A DNA stretch of 64,000 nt from Prostheceraeus crozeri (lineage: Eukaryota > Platyhelminthes > Polycladida > Euryleptidae), in assembly GCA_907163375.1 (NCBI GenBank), contig CAJQUW010015589.1, positions 124,001 to 188,000 of the forward strand, in the 5' to 3' direction. A program made the position numbers and the translations under genes. The notes under the pieces were generated by a model. That model was not told the origin of the DNA. It saw nothing but the letters and a program-made list of their open reading frames with translations, and ran no database searches. The stretch's first letter is position 1, and the number at the start of each line of letters is the position of its first letter. Of this stretch, positions 36,337 through 48,345 are shown piece after piece.

Positions 36337-37029
36337 CTAAGTTTTCCGGATAATGCACCGTATTCGCCATTTCGCTTAATTCACCACATTTCCTATTCCC
36401 CGAATAAATTTTATATGTTGCACATTGTAAAACATATGCATAATTCGCTATCTTTGATTCGTATTTCGTCACTTTTTCCATGTCCAATTCGAAAATCTTC
36501 ATATTAATCTCTAAGCTCAATTCGTCAAGAAACCCGAAAATCGCGCGCATTCCCATTTTAGCGCTATTACAAAATCCTCTCGTTAGCTGAAGTTTGTAAT
36601 GAGTTTTGGTAGAAGAGACAGGCAGACAAATATCTGCAACAATTTACTGACGCCTTATCCAAAAGAAACGCAAAATGACAATTCAGATACTCCATTTGAT
36701 AATTTAATTCAATAATTCATGGAAGATATTGTGTGGAGCTAATGAAAACATAGACTGCAAGGTTCGTGTCTGGCCATATTCATCTTGATCATTTACCTAG
36801 TATTTACAGAAAGGGTCGTCTACCCGTCAGTAGACATTAGGGTCGTCTAACCGTCAACAGACTTAAGCTGTCGAAATAATTTGCTTTGATTACAGGGAAG
36901 GAATCAGTTGCGAAAACATGCACAAATACACAAGAGCTTTGAAGATACTGATTAAGGAAATACATTTATTCTGCTAATTCACCATTTTTGGTATGTCCCG
37001 AAGGGTGACGAATTATCCAGAAAACACTG
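36337..37029. mobile_element. Tigger/pogo-like non-autonomous element
   Basis: The right end in reverse complement reads CAGTGTTTTCTGGATAATTC, and the left end CTAAGTTTTCCGGATAATGC. Both are flanked by TA (36335-36336 and 37030-37031), the target of the Tc1/mariner superfamily. Subterminal AATTCGC/GAATTAGC-type motifs repeat inwards. The element is 693 bp and encodes no transposase. The two ends differ at several sites, so it is old. Confidence 0.6.
36813..36866. repeat. 27-bp tandem duplication
   Basis: GGGTCGTCTACCCGTCAGTA and GGGTCGTCTAACCGTCAACA begin two adjacent 27-nt units within the Tigger-like element. They are diverged at three or four positions. Confidence 0.7.
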
Positions 37030-37031
37030 TA

Positions 37032-38558
37032 TATATTTCAATACAAAACAATCGCTCATCGAAAGAGACTTCATCCGATTAAAGAAATTCCAAGTAATTC
37101 GAATTAGATCAAAGGCTCAGTGATCACAGTCAAAACACTGTAGACCGGTAACTGACTAACAAATAACTGTTTATCAAGCTGCTCTACACTTAGAGAGGAC
37201 CGCTTGTTGTCTATGTCAAACCCCACTGTTAAGAAAGAACGTTCAAAATTCTCAAACAAAAACAATTTGATGATCTGGCTTCATGCATGTTGTTGCGATT
37301 GCGTCAGTGTCACCGTAGTGTGAAACTGGTTAATCTTGAGATAATCAAAGATTGCTCCTATTTTTGATGGCTCTGTGAAGTGCTTTACTTGATTTACTTA
37401 TGGACAACAGTAGATCAGGATCGACTATGTTTACTGGCATACGAACATGAATCTGGACTTCTGGAAAATAGTTCATCCTCTCTAAGTAGTCCTTCAAATC
37501 TATAATTTCTGAACGATAAGATGACGAGATTGATAGATCCTTTTCAACACTTCAAGTAATTAAATAAAGAACTTTTGCAACTTCATATTTGATTTATTAA
37601 CTGTTTGAGAAAACCTGATTCGAATCAAGACACGAATAAAAAAAGCGTCAAGTCTGCAAGCTTTCGCTTTAAAGTGACTTCAGACCACATCGATAATATC
37701 AGCACACATCTATGTCAAGACTATATCACAAGTGACACCCACTTTCCAAATGTGTACATTACCGAATGCTCTCAATTCACCTCCAACTGACATGCAGCTA
37801 TAGGTCCTTTAATTTGCATCAACTGATTAAAAAAAGACATCACATCGCATGAATTAATTATAGTGAGATTTAAATGAGTGAATCATTATATCACATTGTC
37901 ATTACTGAGCAGTGAACAAGCTATACTCAACTTTAATCATACAAGTAACGCTATAGGATGAAATTAGGATCACTTGGACTGGCAGAGATGAAACAATGCA
38001 TAAAATATGTCCGACATGACATGAAATCAGTTTTTGTGATCAGTTAGCAGCTGCAACCCCTGCCCCCTTATTTTTAATCCATCTTTCACCGAAACTAGAG
38101 ACCCAATGAAATCTTTAAAACAAATCCGGAACATAGTCCATCCTGTAGTAGAGAGTAATTACAGTTATAAAATGTTTAGTTTGCCACCCAGATTTTTCAA
38201 TAACTTTTCAAGAAAGTGACAAAATACTGCTATTCCAGCATATGAGATCGCGATGCGAATTTGATATTCAGACGCAAAAGCGTGAAGTGTTATCTTGAAA
38301 GTAAATCATTTTCTGCATGGTCAACCCATTTAACCCACAACTATTAGTAACAAACATAATAAATATCGACCGATATGAAAGCACGAAACAGTCGTTTCTC
38401 AATATTGCTGATCTTATCATCATCAAATCGCTGGTGACCGACCGGTCTTCTCAATAAATAACAGATAATATGTCATCAATATTTGACTTAAATAATTGGG
38501 GCGTGTGGTGCAAAAGGATATATACTAAAAGGAAATAATACACTCACAAAATTGCTAT
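37032..38558. other. Intergenic/intronic, no gene seen
   Basis: AT-rich sequence with no supported exon or repeat. Confidence 0.5.
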
Positions 38559-39589
38559 CAGGCCTCCCACGCTACTTTTTCAAATTTCAGGACATTTTTA
38601 TCGCAGCAGCCTCCATCATCCCTAACAGCTGCTCCTTTACAATCCTTTTATTGTAAACTATCACTAGCAGATGGTAAACAATCGAAATTTAACAAAAATC
38701 TTTTAACGATATAAAGCTAATTTTTTTCAGCACTATTAGAAAGTTTAAATTTATTTGGAAGGCGCGTCTTCATGCTCGTTTTCTATGTTGAATATTTTCC
38801 TTTTGAGTTGTTCTTTGGTTTCACGAATATTTTGCAATTGCACAAATATTTCACACAGCTTATCATTGCCAGCAAATAACACAAACTGCAACTCAAGCGT
38901 TCGTCAGGTTAGATGACTTCAATAGACTAGATAATATTAGATGACTTCAATGCAAAGTCAAGTTTAGATGTTGATTCGGCTATCAATTGTTTTATACAAG
39001 CCATTTTATTTTCGTGACGAGATTCAAATGATTCTTGTTCCTTCAACTATTCCAGTAAATGGGCTGAATCCTTATTAATTTGATCTAATCTCTTTCGTTT
39101 TAATTCATCTTCTTTTGATTTTTCATTTAAACATCAAATTAGGCCTATAGCAAATTCTGTCAAGACAGCTCAAACCACCAAGTTCCATACCTACTTGGCC
39201 CTACTTAAAAGAACATAAAAACTAAACTCAAGTTGGTCATCAATTCTCACTGTAATAGGAACCATTTCAGATCAACTTGATCGTTTGAATTGATGTTCCT
39301 TTAACAGATCGGCAAACCAGGAGCACTAAAGTGCCTGCATTTCTAAAATGAATGTGCCTAGCTGCATTTTATTTGGTTCTGTGTACCGGTAAATTCATTT
39401 CAAATCTGATGACTAACTGGCAATCGTTCAAAGCATAACTTCAGACATTTTTCGCAAAAAAATGATAATTTCAGTTGAACTGTGAGGAAAAACTGTAAGA
39501 AAATCGTTATATTTCAGAACTTTCAGGACAAATCAGGAGTTTTAGAAATTTCAGGAAATTCAGAAACTTCAGGACGAGTGGGAGGCCTG
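38559..39589. mobile_element. hAT-like element with coiled-coil coding relic
   Basis: Both ends read CAGGCCTCCCAC inwards (38559 plus strand, 39589 minus strand), followed by TTTCAGGA/TCCTGAAA repeats: several AGGAAATTTCAGGA-type blocks near 39520-39575 and one near 38590. No clear 8-bp duplication flanks it. On the minus strand from about 39125 to 38930 a frame reads KSKEDELKRKRLDQINKD, one TAG, then LKEQESFESRHENKMACIK, a charged helical segment like the C-terminal tails of Myb/SANT-type transposon accessory proteins. That comparison is tentative. Confidence 0.55.
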
Positions 39590-40582
39590 TGTTATGCTGA
39601 CTTAGCATTCCTCCAAGGTGACTTCGTCTGAATAGCTGATCCGGAAAAGCACTTTCTTATATTTTACTCTTTTTTTAACGTGAGTTTGTCTCATTACTTG
39701 GAAATAAACTTCTTTGAATTTTTGAATTTAGTATTCGATCCTCAAGTGTTAGGCATCCCCAAGTTAAGATTAAAGATCAGCATAAAAATCTGGACTGATC
39801 GAAAAAAAGATCCCAATAAATCATCTGAGAAAATGGAGATATTTCTTGGCTCTAGGATATTGAATGTAGATTGAAATTATCAGTTAATGTCAATCGTTTG
39901 AGGTTGAGAGATAAGAAATCATCAATTTCTATCCAAAATCCCACGATATTCGTAATAGCGTTCAATAGCGTAGTCTGTGATTTTTCATAACCCATTTCGC
40001 GATGACAGCTCTGATTAATCCGGATGCGAACGACAAATTGCTTTTATTCGTCTACTTCTTATGCTTCCTGCTTTGGGAAAGTGACACAAAATAAGGGTGA
40101 TGGCGATCTATTCATTCTGGCCCCAGTGAAGATAAATGTCTATCAATTGCGTTGTTCGGATTCAACATCCAGCATAGAACTCAATTCGATAATACACGAT
40201 AATTTATAGATCACATCGCATTGTATAATTCTGACATTAAATGAATGAAGGAATGTTTATCATCAATGTGAGGCTGGCTTTTCTACCCACGCGGCATGCA
40301 ACAGATAACATTTCGTCTACAGCAATGAATTTCAACCTTTTACGCATTGCGGCACCCTTGATCGTGGTCTTATATTCAGCAACATAATTTCTACAAAAAT
40401 TGTTGAATTGCTTGGATTCAAATGATATCAGTTATTTCAGTCCTGCAGTAAGAACGAGGTCGAAAATGAGACATTCACAGAATGATTTACACTATGTCTA
40501 CAACGAATCTGCACGTCTGCCGAGTTCTACATGGTCCCTCTTCTCGTCGTCAGTCATGTTCAAAGAAAAACACATGTGAATG
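39590..40582. other. Intergenic/intronic, no gene seen
   Basis: No supported coding sequence or repeat in this stretch. Confidence 0.45.
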
Positions 40583-40989
40583 CAATGGGACGCAGATTGC
40601 AATTTTTGGGTAAAATGAAATTTCTATGTTTTCTCTTATTAACTGATAAATATTAAGTCCACATTTATAATTTTTTGACATGGCATGTCTTCAAGTCGTT
40701 TCTTATCATGTTCATAAACATTTATCTATGAAAGTAAGAGCATTCGCATTTGGCAAGCCTCCTAATGTCGGTAAACAAGGACATTTTGGTCAGTTTTATC
40801 CATATTTAGCCACATTCTCGCATGCATCGCCGATCATAAACATGATAATATCACACTCATTATAGGAAATGACCTAAAGGCGTTCATGCCAAACATGACA
40901 ATATGGCTCTAGACTCAGTTGTTTTCATTTAATAAGAGAAAACACAAAATGTGTGATTTTAAGTAAAAACTGCAATCTGCGTCCCATTG
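40583..40989. mobile_element. 407-bp MITE with ~65-bp terminal inverted repeats
   Basis: CAATGGGACGCAGATTGCAA at 40583 and its near-exact complement ending at 40989 define the ends. The match continues inwards through TGTTTTCTCTTATTAA on the left and TTTAATAAGAGAAAACA on the right, with an indel between. The inner 61-codon frame (40680-40865) has no recognisable domain. The superfamily is not assigned because no target duplication is obvious. Confidence 0.75.
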
Positions 40990-42725
40990 GATTAACATGC
41001 GTTTTTATTTGATGATGTCTGACAAGAAGAGGAACAAAGGAGAACTCGACGGACGTGTAGATTTGTACGAGGCACACGGTATATATCATTCAATGAAAGT
41101 CTCATTTTCGGCCAGGTTCTCTGAAGAAACTCGTTGTGGCCACCAGACTACTTGTGCGCTCGTGTGTGTAGATGGGCATCACTTCTGTTTCTGCATTTGA
41201 CCACTAGCTGTTTGAACGCATTCCACCACCTTCTAGAAAAAGCATAAAACAACAAAATTAGATCAAAATATTTTGTCTCTCCACTAACACTGTCCATGCT
41301 TTATATAACCGAGCAAGTAGTTTCCATCTCACATGTCAAACCTGAGTACGGCGAGTCATTTCCCATCAAGCACACATTACATATTATACCGAATACCATA
41401 GCATTGTGCTTGGATGCTAACTACCATAGCAGTAATCACCGCATTTTTTGTCATATTGTGTTCTTATTTATTTCAGTTCACAATCAATTTCTATTTCAAG
41501 TTGTCATTTTTGCGCCATTTACTTAAATGGCTTTGTCTGGTATTAATAAAATTTGACACTTTCGCGAAACACTACACAACATTTCATACAGATAGAGTGA
41601 CTGAGTTGTGATAAATAAGCCATCATTATTCGAACACAAAGATAACTACAATTTCCGAAAACTTTATGAGTCAATTCAAAACATTTGTCTTGAAACATTT
41701 TTCTTGTAATTTCAGCTAGTTTACTTGAAATCTGAAATGCCATTCATGATTCCAAATGATTTATTATGAATTGAAACGAAAATCTTGCTGTTCGAACTAT
41801 TGGAGAGAGAAAAAAGTTATTCCGAAATCATAGTAATTGCGGCAGCAACCATACACTTACAATTCAATATTTCGTGGCCAACCTGTATCATAGTTGCGTC
41901 AGTTATACGTAGAAGAGTCAATGTCCTTAGTTCCTTCAACGAAATAAGTACACGAAAAGTAAGATTCAAGCACGTGCAAAACATAGAATCCCTTTCTGGT
42001 TGTCTTTCGAAACACTTTCAGTATAGAGTCCCACGTCAAATGCCGGTTCGGATTGGTTCAGATGGCAGCTCATCCATTTATACCATATAAAAATCTAATG
42101 GTTGAGGATAGCAGTGGCCAGTTTTTCAGAGAAAAAGGCACTTGACTTAGACTTTGACTTCAATATGTTGATTTCATTCATGACTGTCTACAGATAAGCT
42201 TATCATTTTCAAAACAACAGTAAAAACCCGTGTGCTGAAAAAGCGCTTCTTTCCTGTGCTTCCGACATCTTTCCAGACCAATAATAAAAGGCGCTTCTTC
42301 AGCAGTGGCTACAAAGTCATTAATCTGGTTGTAGAACTACTCAACACATCATTACATGTTAAAATCAGTAGTTCCATAAAAATGATCATAATCAGGTTAT
42401 CTGATGTTTATCTGTTTATTCTTCTCGTTATTTTACGAGTTGATAAAATGAAACTGGAATGAAGCAAAACAGTAAGTGGACTCTCATAGAAGATAAATAC
42501 CGAGGACATCAATCTTCATACCAGAATGACGGATATGAGATTCATATGTTCTATCAAGACAAAGTCATAATTGTGGAAAGATGAGAAACATACTTCCATC
42601 TATTCCGCTCAAATAATAGGCTACGAATTCGGCGCACTGCATTCCATTTCAAAATAACACGCCTAGAAGATTCCACATTCTGATCTCATCAAAAATATGG
42701 AGATGAACCGAACTCTCGTACTTAC
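40990..42725. other. Intergenic/intronic, no gene seen
   Basis: Short open frames of up to about 100 codons on the plus strand (41785-42090) are without splice sites or motifs. No repeat recognised. Confidence 0.4.
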
Positions 42726-42811
42726 CAAGTGAGGAACGCAAATGCATGTCAAACGACAGTAAATCGATGCAAGATTTATTTTCTTCGGGAATTGTCTCTT
42801 CCGCATCAAAG
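42726..42811 (-). CDS. Candidate upstream exon, minus strand
   Basis: The minus-strand donor GTAAGTACG lies directly after CCTCACTTG at 42726. Reading backwards, one frame is open to an acceptor-like CCTCAATAG (exon start 42811) or an alternative AG ten bases earlier, beyond which a TAA closes the frame. The frame encodes FDAEETIPEENKSC and IDLLSFDMHLRSSL, a plausible protein segment. It leaves one base of a codon. Joining it to the acceptor at 32755 would read into the TGA at 32743, so it belongs to another transcript form, another gene, or uses a cryptic acceptor inside the 32.7-kb exon. Confidence 0.4.
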
Positions 42812-42829
42812 CTATTGAGGCCTTGGCAT

Positions 42830-44488
42830 TATAAACAAAGGTTTTAAAGCATTGGATAGCACAAGATAATCAAAGGGAAAATGCTAAAGAAAATTAGAGA
42901 AAGCTAACTGTTGGGTCTACAGTATGTATCATGGAGGGTACTATTTCTGGGTCGGTTGTCTACGTTTGGGTGTAACTTGAAATCACCAACTGCACTGATG
43001 ATTTAAAATAATCAAGGAGGAGCGGGAAATCTTGCACAAGCGATGACTATCCAAATGCAGAAATAATTGCTGCTGGTCAGTGGCGCTGTACGCATACTTG
43101 CCAATGTGGAAACATTGGAATCGTCGCATACATTTGGCGATGTGGACCAGAGTATGCAGCGGTTTGTGTAACAGGTAGTCCGATTGGCAAGCTCTGACGT
43201 CCAGTGAATGCCGGTTACCTGATACTTTCTGCTCAGATGGCCGAGTGACGTAGTTGGACACAGAAGCAGGCTTATCACTTTATCACATGTACGATCGACT
43301 GGCATTCAGACCATTCTGGAGGAGTTGATAAATAATGCACCCATGCCAAATCTATGTTCAGCAAAAGGTGTGACAACAGGCATATCCTTTTCAATAATCT
43401 TCGCAATACTCTTTTTATACTTCTTTATCGCTTTTTCTTTAACTTATAATGGGATCTGAATGTTGCATTAACAGTACCACACCTGTATCCTATAATATTT
43501 GACACTGCATTTGCCAAATGTCATTCTTCTGATATTCTCCCAATTCCAGAATTCTCTTCATTATTAATTCAACAAATCCTACAAAATTGATTCTTCAAAT
43601 TATTTTTTCAGTGAAATTTATGGGGCTATGTCCAAGCCCTCCACGGCTTGGTTTGAGAAATACAATACTAAATGACAATGCTTTTTATCACCTTATATAT
43701 TTGCCTCGTTTAAATCAGTTTCATGAACTATTTAGACGAGGTTAACTACATCCAGTCAGTCTGTCACAGGGGCTTAGATACGCGCCCTTGAACACAAGTT
43801 GAACGTATCGGCTAGTAGGTCCATGGGCCACCTCATTCAAATCATAGAAGAGAAAATAGCGGCAATTAAACGACATCAAAAGTACTATTTATGATAGGAT
43901 GGTCGCATCTTATCTGAGAATTGCGTGTTTGAAATGTCGGAATCACTTTACCAGTAGCGACGGAATGCTTTGACAAAATACTAGGCATTCTGCAGATACG
44001 TAAAGACAATCAGTCGATCTATTTGCACTCAATTCAAGATTCAATTTCATTGCTTGAACGCTTAAAGTCAAAGCGCATAAAGCCTCATGGCAACCACATT
44101 GTGTCTGTATTGACTTAAGTATTCAAACTATTTATTCAACTATTGACTTTGAAGTTTCGTCATTCTTCAAATTCAAGAGACAATAATGTACATAGATTTA
44201 GAAAATCGGCAGGAAATGTCCGTAATTTTACAACTTAATCATATCCTGCAGTCACGTACATCAAACATAAATGGCAAGGCGCTTAACTTTGTATATGCGT
44301 CCAAAGGAATTTTCATATTATCCGACGCAGATAACCATGGATCGAAAAGTAAATTCCTAAAGGACTACTAATTTTAACGCAATGACATTGTAAGCCATAG
44401 ACGCAGTAGGGAGTAATCGGAAAGGTCGCGTCATGCTCAGATCAATTTTGATTGATCTATATAAAAATGATTCCCCTTTGCTTAGTTT
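42830..44488. other. Intergenic/intronic, Cys-rich open patch
   Basis: A plus-strand open stretch around 43024-43200 encodes GQWRCTHTCQCGNIGIVAYI and ends in TGA; the minus strand is also open. There is no splice support. A small hairpin (CCAAGCC..GGCTTGG) lies at about 43632-43652. Confidence 0.35.
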
Positions 44489-45057
44489 ATAAATAAAGAA
44501 AGTCACCAAATTCATTTTGACAAAATCAAAAACTATTCGGTAAGATGTCTGAATCAGAGAGTATCAGAACGTCTTCCAAAGTGGCTAGCCAACCCTTGTC
44601 CGCTGCAATTTCAGCTAGCAGTATCACAATACATTTGCATGTCTGTAATGATGATAGACAAAGTGCTGTAAACAATTTTAGTATTAAGTACCACATCAAC
44701 AACTAGCACACATTAGGAATAACACAGTCTGTCGTTATTTTACGCGAGAATCCCAATCTTTGTTCGCAGAACGTTTTATTTCTACCCTTCACCAATTTTC
44801 GTAGCTTTGGTCTCCTTGTTTCTTTTATTATCTAGGTTATTAACTGCTGTTATTAGTGCTCTAAGTATGATAGATGGCAGGTTTGCATGCTCTCAATTTA
44901 GTTTATAGATTTATTACTGTGAACTAAATTATGATGAGATTTTGCATTTTATATACAGTCCAATGTTAGCACTTGAATGAGAGTGGACGAAATGCATTGT
45001 GCATGAAATAAGTTTTTGGTTTTGTCAAAATAAATTTGGTGGCCCATTTTATTTATG
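44489..45057. mobile_element. MITE with ~46-bp inverted ends
   Basis: The left end contains TCACCAAATTCATTTTGACA and AAATCAAAAACT (44489-44534). The right end (45011-45057) carries AGTTTTTGGTTTTGTCAAAA followed by TAAATTTGGTGG in reverse orientation, about 85% matching by eye. The total length is about 570 bp, with no coding potential. Confidence 0.65.
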
Positions 45058-46180
45058 ATCTACATAAGTAAAATTATTAAATAAGTTAAGAAGCTTAATA
45101 AAGGCTGATGGACTCCTACATGCGATCGCAATGCGAAGCTGAAACATGTGCAGTTTTCAAATTTAAGTCTGTTCGGCAACCGATTCTAATTCCGTATCAT
45201 AGATTATTGAGCAAACTGATTGTTATGTTTTGAAATCTAAAAGGAACATCTGTACCTCAAGACAGGTATTACATTGCTCAGACCTGCGTAAAGCTTTTCA
45301 CAATCATTGTGATTCCGCTTTATACTCCTATCCAGATCTGCAAGTCATGAGAAATTATTCATCAGTCATGATTGGCGTTATCGAGATAGCCGGTTAAGAG
45401 TATTACGAGCGAGTTGCTTTCTCGTGTCTCAGAACCTCTCTAAACGAATTTCTAGAATTTACGCTATCTCAAAATAGAGCAATGACTGCAGGAATAGACT
45501 ATCTGACGAGTTCAAGTGATAAGTGATCACGCACTAGTTGCTCGTTGATGCTGCTACGAAGTTTACCTTAAATCTAACAAAATGAATACTCAGCGATCAC
45601 AATGTGAAAGGAATATCATATCCAATATTTCCTTTGCACCACTGTTTTCCCGAGGTGAATTGAAAATTACGTCGACAGAAAAATGAAATATGCAAGGATA
45701 TTTTCTTTTATTAGCTTCTATAATCATGTCAATTCATGAACGATTTTATAACATCAACCTTTATCACTTAAATAAGCGATAGGATTATGAACATCGAAAT
45801 TTATCATGAGTGAATCTAATTTGTCGGCGAAATTCTGGTTGAATCTTCGCTAAGTTACATAAAACTCAATTGATACTTAGATAGCTGAGATGCTTCATCT
45901 GTTATCCATGATTAGGCGTGACCGGTTCAGAAATGCAAATTTATTTGCTGAGTCCGTATTAATTAATTGTCTTCGTTCGCATCTCACTCCGAATTTGATA
46001 ATCTATTATGCATGGCAACACTGTCATTATTTTTATGAAATCACTAAAATGAGTGAGAAATGCGCAAAACATACTTCTAGAACAGTATCTGAGATATTTA
46101 AAGCAAAAGAGATGCTTGCTTGTATTACCCAACATCATCGAAATCAATGGCGATACTTTTATCACTGATATAATATAGGA
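45058..46180. other. Intergenic/intronic, no gene seen
   Basis: AT-rich; a 92-codon plus frame at 45890-46168 and its antisense partner show no motif or splice context. Confidence 0.4.
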
Positions 46181-46330
46181 CAGGTGTTCCCAACCTTTTC
46201 ATGCTGCGTACCTGCCCCAAAGTAGAAAATCATAGGAATTTTCATTATTCCGCGTACCCTCACTTAACAAATAAAAATAAAAAATTAATAACGCGCATAA
46301 ATACACGAAATTCGTAATTGAATAACACAA
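46181..46330 (+). mobile_element. hAT terminus fragment
   Basis: CAGGTGTTCCCAACCTTTTC followed by CGTACCTGCCCCA and a second CGCGTACCCTC resembles the ends of some hAT families, which start CAGG(G/T)GTTCCCAA and carry CGTACCCC subterminal repeats. The matching right end was not found; a GGTGCCCTG near 46490 is only a partial fit and lacks a target duplication. Confidence 0.4.
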
Positions 46331-46729
46331 AAATTTAACTAGGCGCAACTGACAAGCGCAGCGAAAGCCATGCTCAAACATCAAACGAACTCTTTGTTTG
46401 CTCACAATCATTACTATGGTGGAGACACTATTGTCCAACACTGCGTTTCATGTCTTCGCTCTCACGGCAGTTTATGCTGGGTGCCCTGAGAATGCGTGAA
46501 TACTTAAATCTCTTTTCTCAACCTCCAATACCCAAAAATTAAAACACAGCAAGGAGGATTATTCATCTGTTTTTTCGTTTTCTTTGACGTTGTATCGGCC
46601 TGGTTGCGCAACTCCCTCTGTGCGCTCTTAAAAACTCGAAAATGGACAGAAGTCCCGAAAGCTCGCAGAGTATATAATGCAGTGGATGAGAACAAGTTGT
46701 TGTCATGCAAAGAGTTACAATCAGAGTTG

Positions 46730-46790
46730 GAAAAGTCGGAATTGGAATTAAAATCTACTGGAATTGGAATTGACCCTGATAAACCTCAAT
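46730..46790. repeat. GGAATT-type imperfect repeat, cluster 1
   Basis: Repeats of (G)GAATTGGAATT with interruptions; a similar larger cluster lies at 49047-49160. The 92-codon plus frame at 46604-46882 runs through it, so its Glu/Leu-rich part is repeat-derived. Confidence 0.6.
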
Positions 46791-47053
46791 TCCACTTTTT
46801 CGATAGACCTGTGATAAATCTATTTGTACAAAAATTGAAATCGCAACGTCCAATCACAACAATTAACAATATTAATTTTTAAGACTATAGTTATATACGA
46901 TACGCAACGATAAAAGAAAAACTTTAAACTTACAGTTCACTTCTTAATGTTGACTTCACTTCAATTCGATCGGACTCATTTATACCAAAATAATATCATA
47001 AATATCAGTGTCACTTATACCGTCAATCTTCAACTGCGCTCGCTGATGTGTTG

Positions 47054-48345
47054 CTGTATACCAGGGATGCGCAACCTGCGGCCGTAGCAGAAGCAAAGCG
47101 CGGCCGTGACAATGAGAAGCAAATGAAAAAGAATATTGTGCATGTATATTGCAAATATTTCTGGAGTTCAAGGCAATTGAAAAACAATCGTCATAGCATA
47201 CTAGTCATCTTCTAACTGTTCCTTCACCTGAAGACGTTCCTTTCTGTCACTTTGATGCGCTCAACCACGAATTTAGTGCGCGGTTCAACGACTTCAACGC
47301 ACTTGCTCCTAAAATAAAGTTCGCTGACTCGCCGCACCTGATCCAGATAGAAGAGATTCCATTCGAACTTTAAATGGAAATGATCGAGTTGAAGGCGAAT
47401 GATTGTCTTGTGAAGCAGTTCAAAAGTGATGGTATTTTACATGAAATATGGAAATCAGCTGTGGAATATCCATGATTGCGAGAGTTGTCCTAAAACGTTT
47501 TAGTTCTATTTGGAAGCACATACGCCTGCGACGCAACGTTTTATAAATTAAATTTCATAAAGAACAAGTACCGGACGCGCTTGGCAAAAAAATAATCTCG
47601 AGAATAGTTTACGTTTGATGACATCCTCTCAAGTGCCTGATTTTCGAAGCTTGGTCAACGACGGACAACAGCAAGTTAGTCACTGAGTCTTACACTGATA
47701 TAGTAGATTTTTCACGAGATATTGTATTTCTACCTATTTCGATTTTGTGTATTTTCATAAATAAATTATGTACAAATTTCAGCTGTGTTTTATTTCGCAT
47801 TTATCATCAAATTTAAGGCTTACGTTTTGGGTTGCGAAAGACCTGTATGATTATCAATAATAAGATACTTTATAACTTCAATAATAACGCCAGGTAGGCA
47901 GGCTTATATGCGGGGTTCTAGAAATGCGTAGGCCTATATATATTATATATATATATATATATGAATGCCTAGTGCCTAGAATAGACCTGCTCGTGATTCC
48001 TTTATGAATTATTATAGTAGCTTATTAAAGTGTTTTCTCCTTCGGTTGCCCCTACAAGAACATGCTTTCAACTTTTGAAGTGATAACACCTTAAGCTTAA
48101 AATCATTTCGGGTCAAAAATGACCGTCGGTCGTACATCGGTTAACTTGCCTTTATAAGTATAAGTAGGCCTTTATGCGATTTTCACTGCGTCATTCATCA
48201 TGGAAAGCTAATTTGAGTGGTGCAATATAAAAAGGATTGGCTATTGACCTAGTTGTCTGCACACATATTAAGTGCGACCGTGATTCTTTCGGCCTTCGAA
48301 ATGACGGCCGAAAACTGTAGAAGGTTGCGCACCCGTGCTGTGTAC
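47054..48345 (+). mobile_element. hAT element, deletion derivative, with TSD
   Basis: The element is 47062-48337 (1276 bp). It starts CAGGGATGCGCAACCTGCGG and ends, in reverse complement, CACGGGTGCGCAACCTTC. The flanking octamers are CTGTATAC (47054-47061) and CTGTGTAC (48338-48345), seven of eight identical, the size of a hAT target duplication. Subterminal GCGGCCG/CGGCCG motifs occur at both ends. Only the C-terminal part of a transposase survives inside (separate entry), so most of the autonomous element was lost before or after insertion. A (TA)n microsatellite (47941-47962) lies near its right half. Confidence 0.85.
47209..47690 (+). pseudogene. C-terminal relic of a hAT transposase
   Basis: Reading frames in order give FSARFNDFNALAPKIKFADS, then EEIPFEL with an in-frame TAA, MEMIELKANDCLVKQFKSD, and, after frameshifts, pieces corresponding to the segment after the dimerisation core (NKYRTRL-like and PDFRSLVNDGQQQVSH). 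This order and the 'ELQMELIELQ..D..LK' signature are familiar from ZBED5/GTF2IRD2-type hAT transposases; the assignment to that subgroup is from memory of the motif, not from a search. The N-terminal zinc finger and the catalytic core are absent. Confidence 0.7.

Noticed and set aside
43012..43305. Overlapping minus-strand frames and a Cys-rich plus frame
   Set aside because: No acceptor, donor or family motif on either strand; probably non-coding.
46181..46498. Complete hAT element ending at GGTGCCCTG near 46490
   Set aside because: The proposed right end matches only loosely and the flanking octamers (ATATAGGA and AGAATGCG) do not agree.
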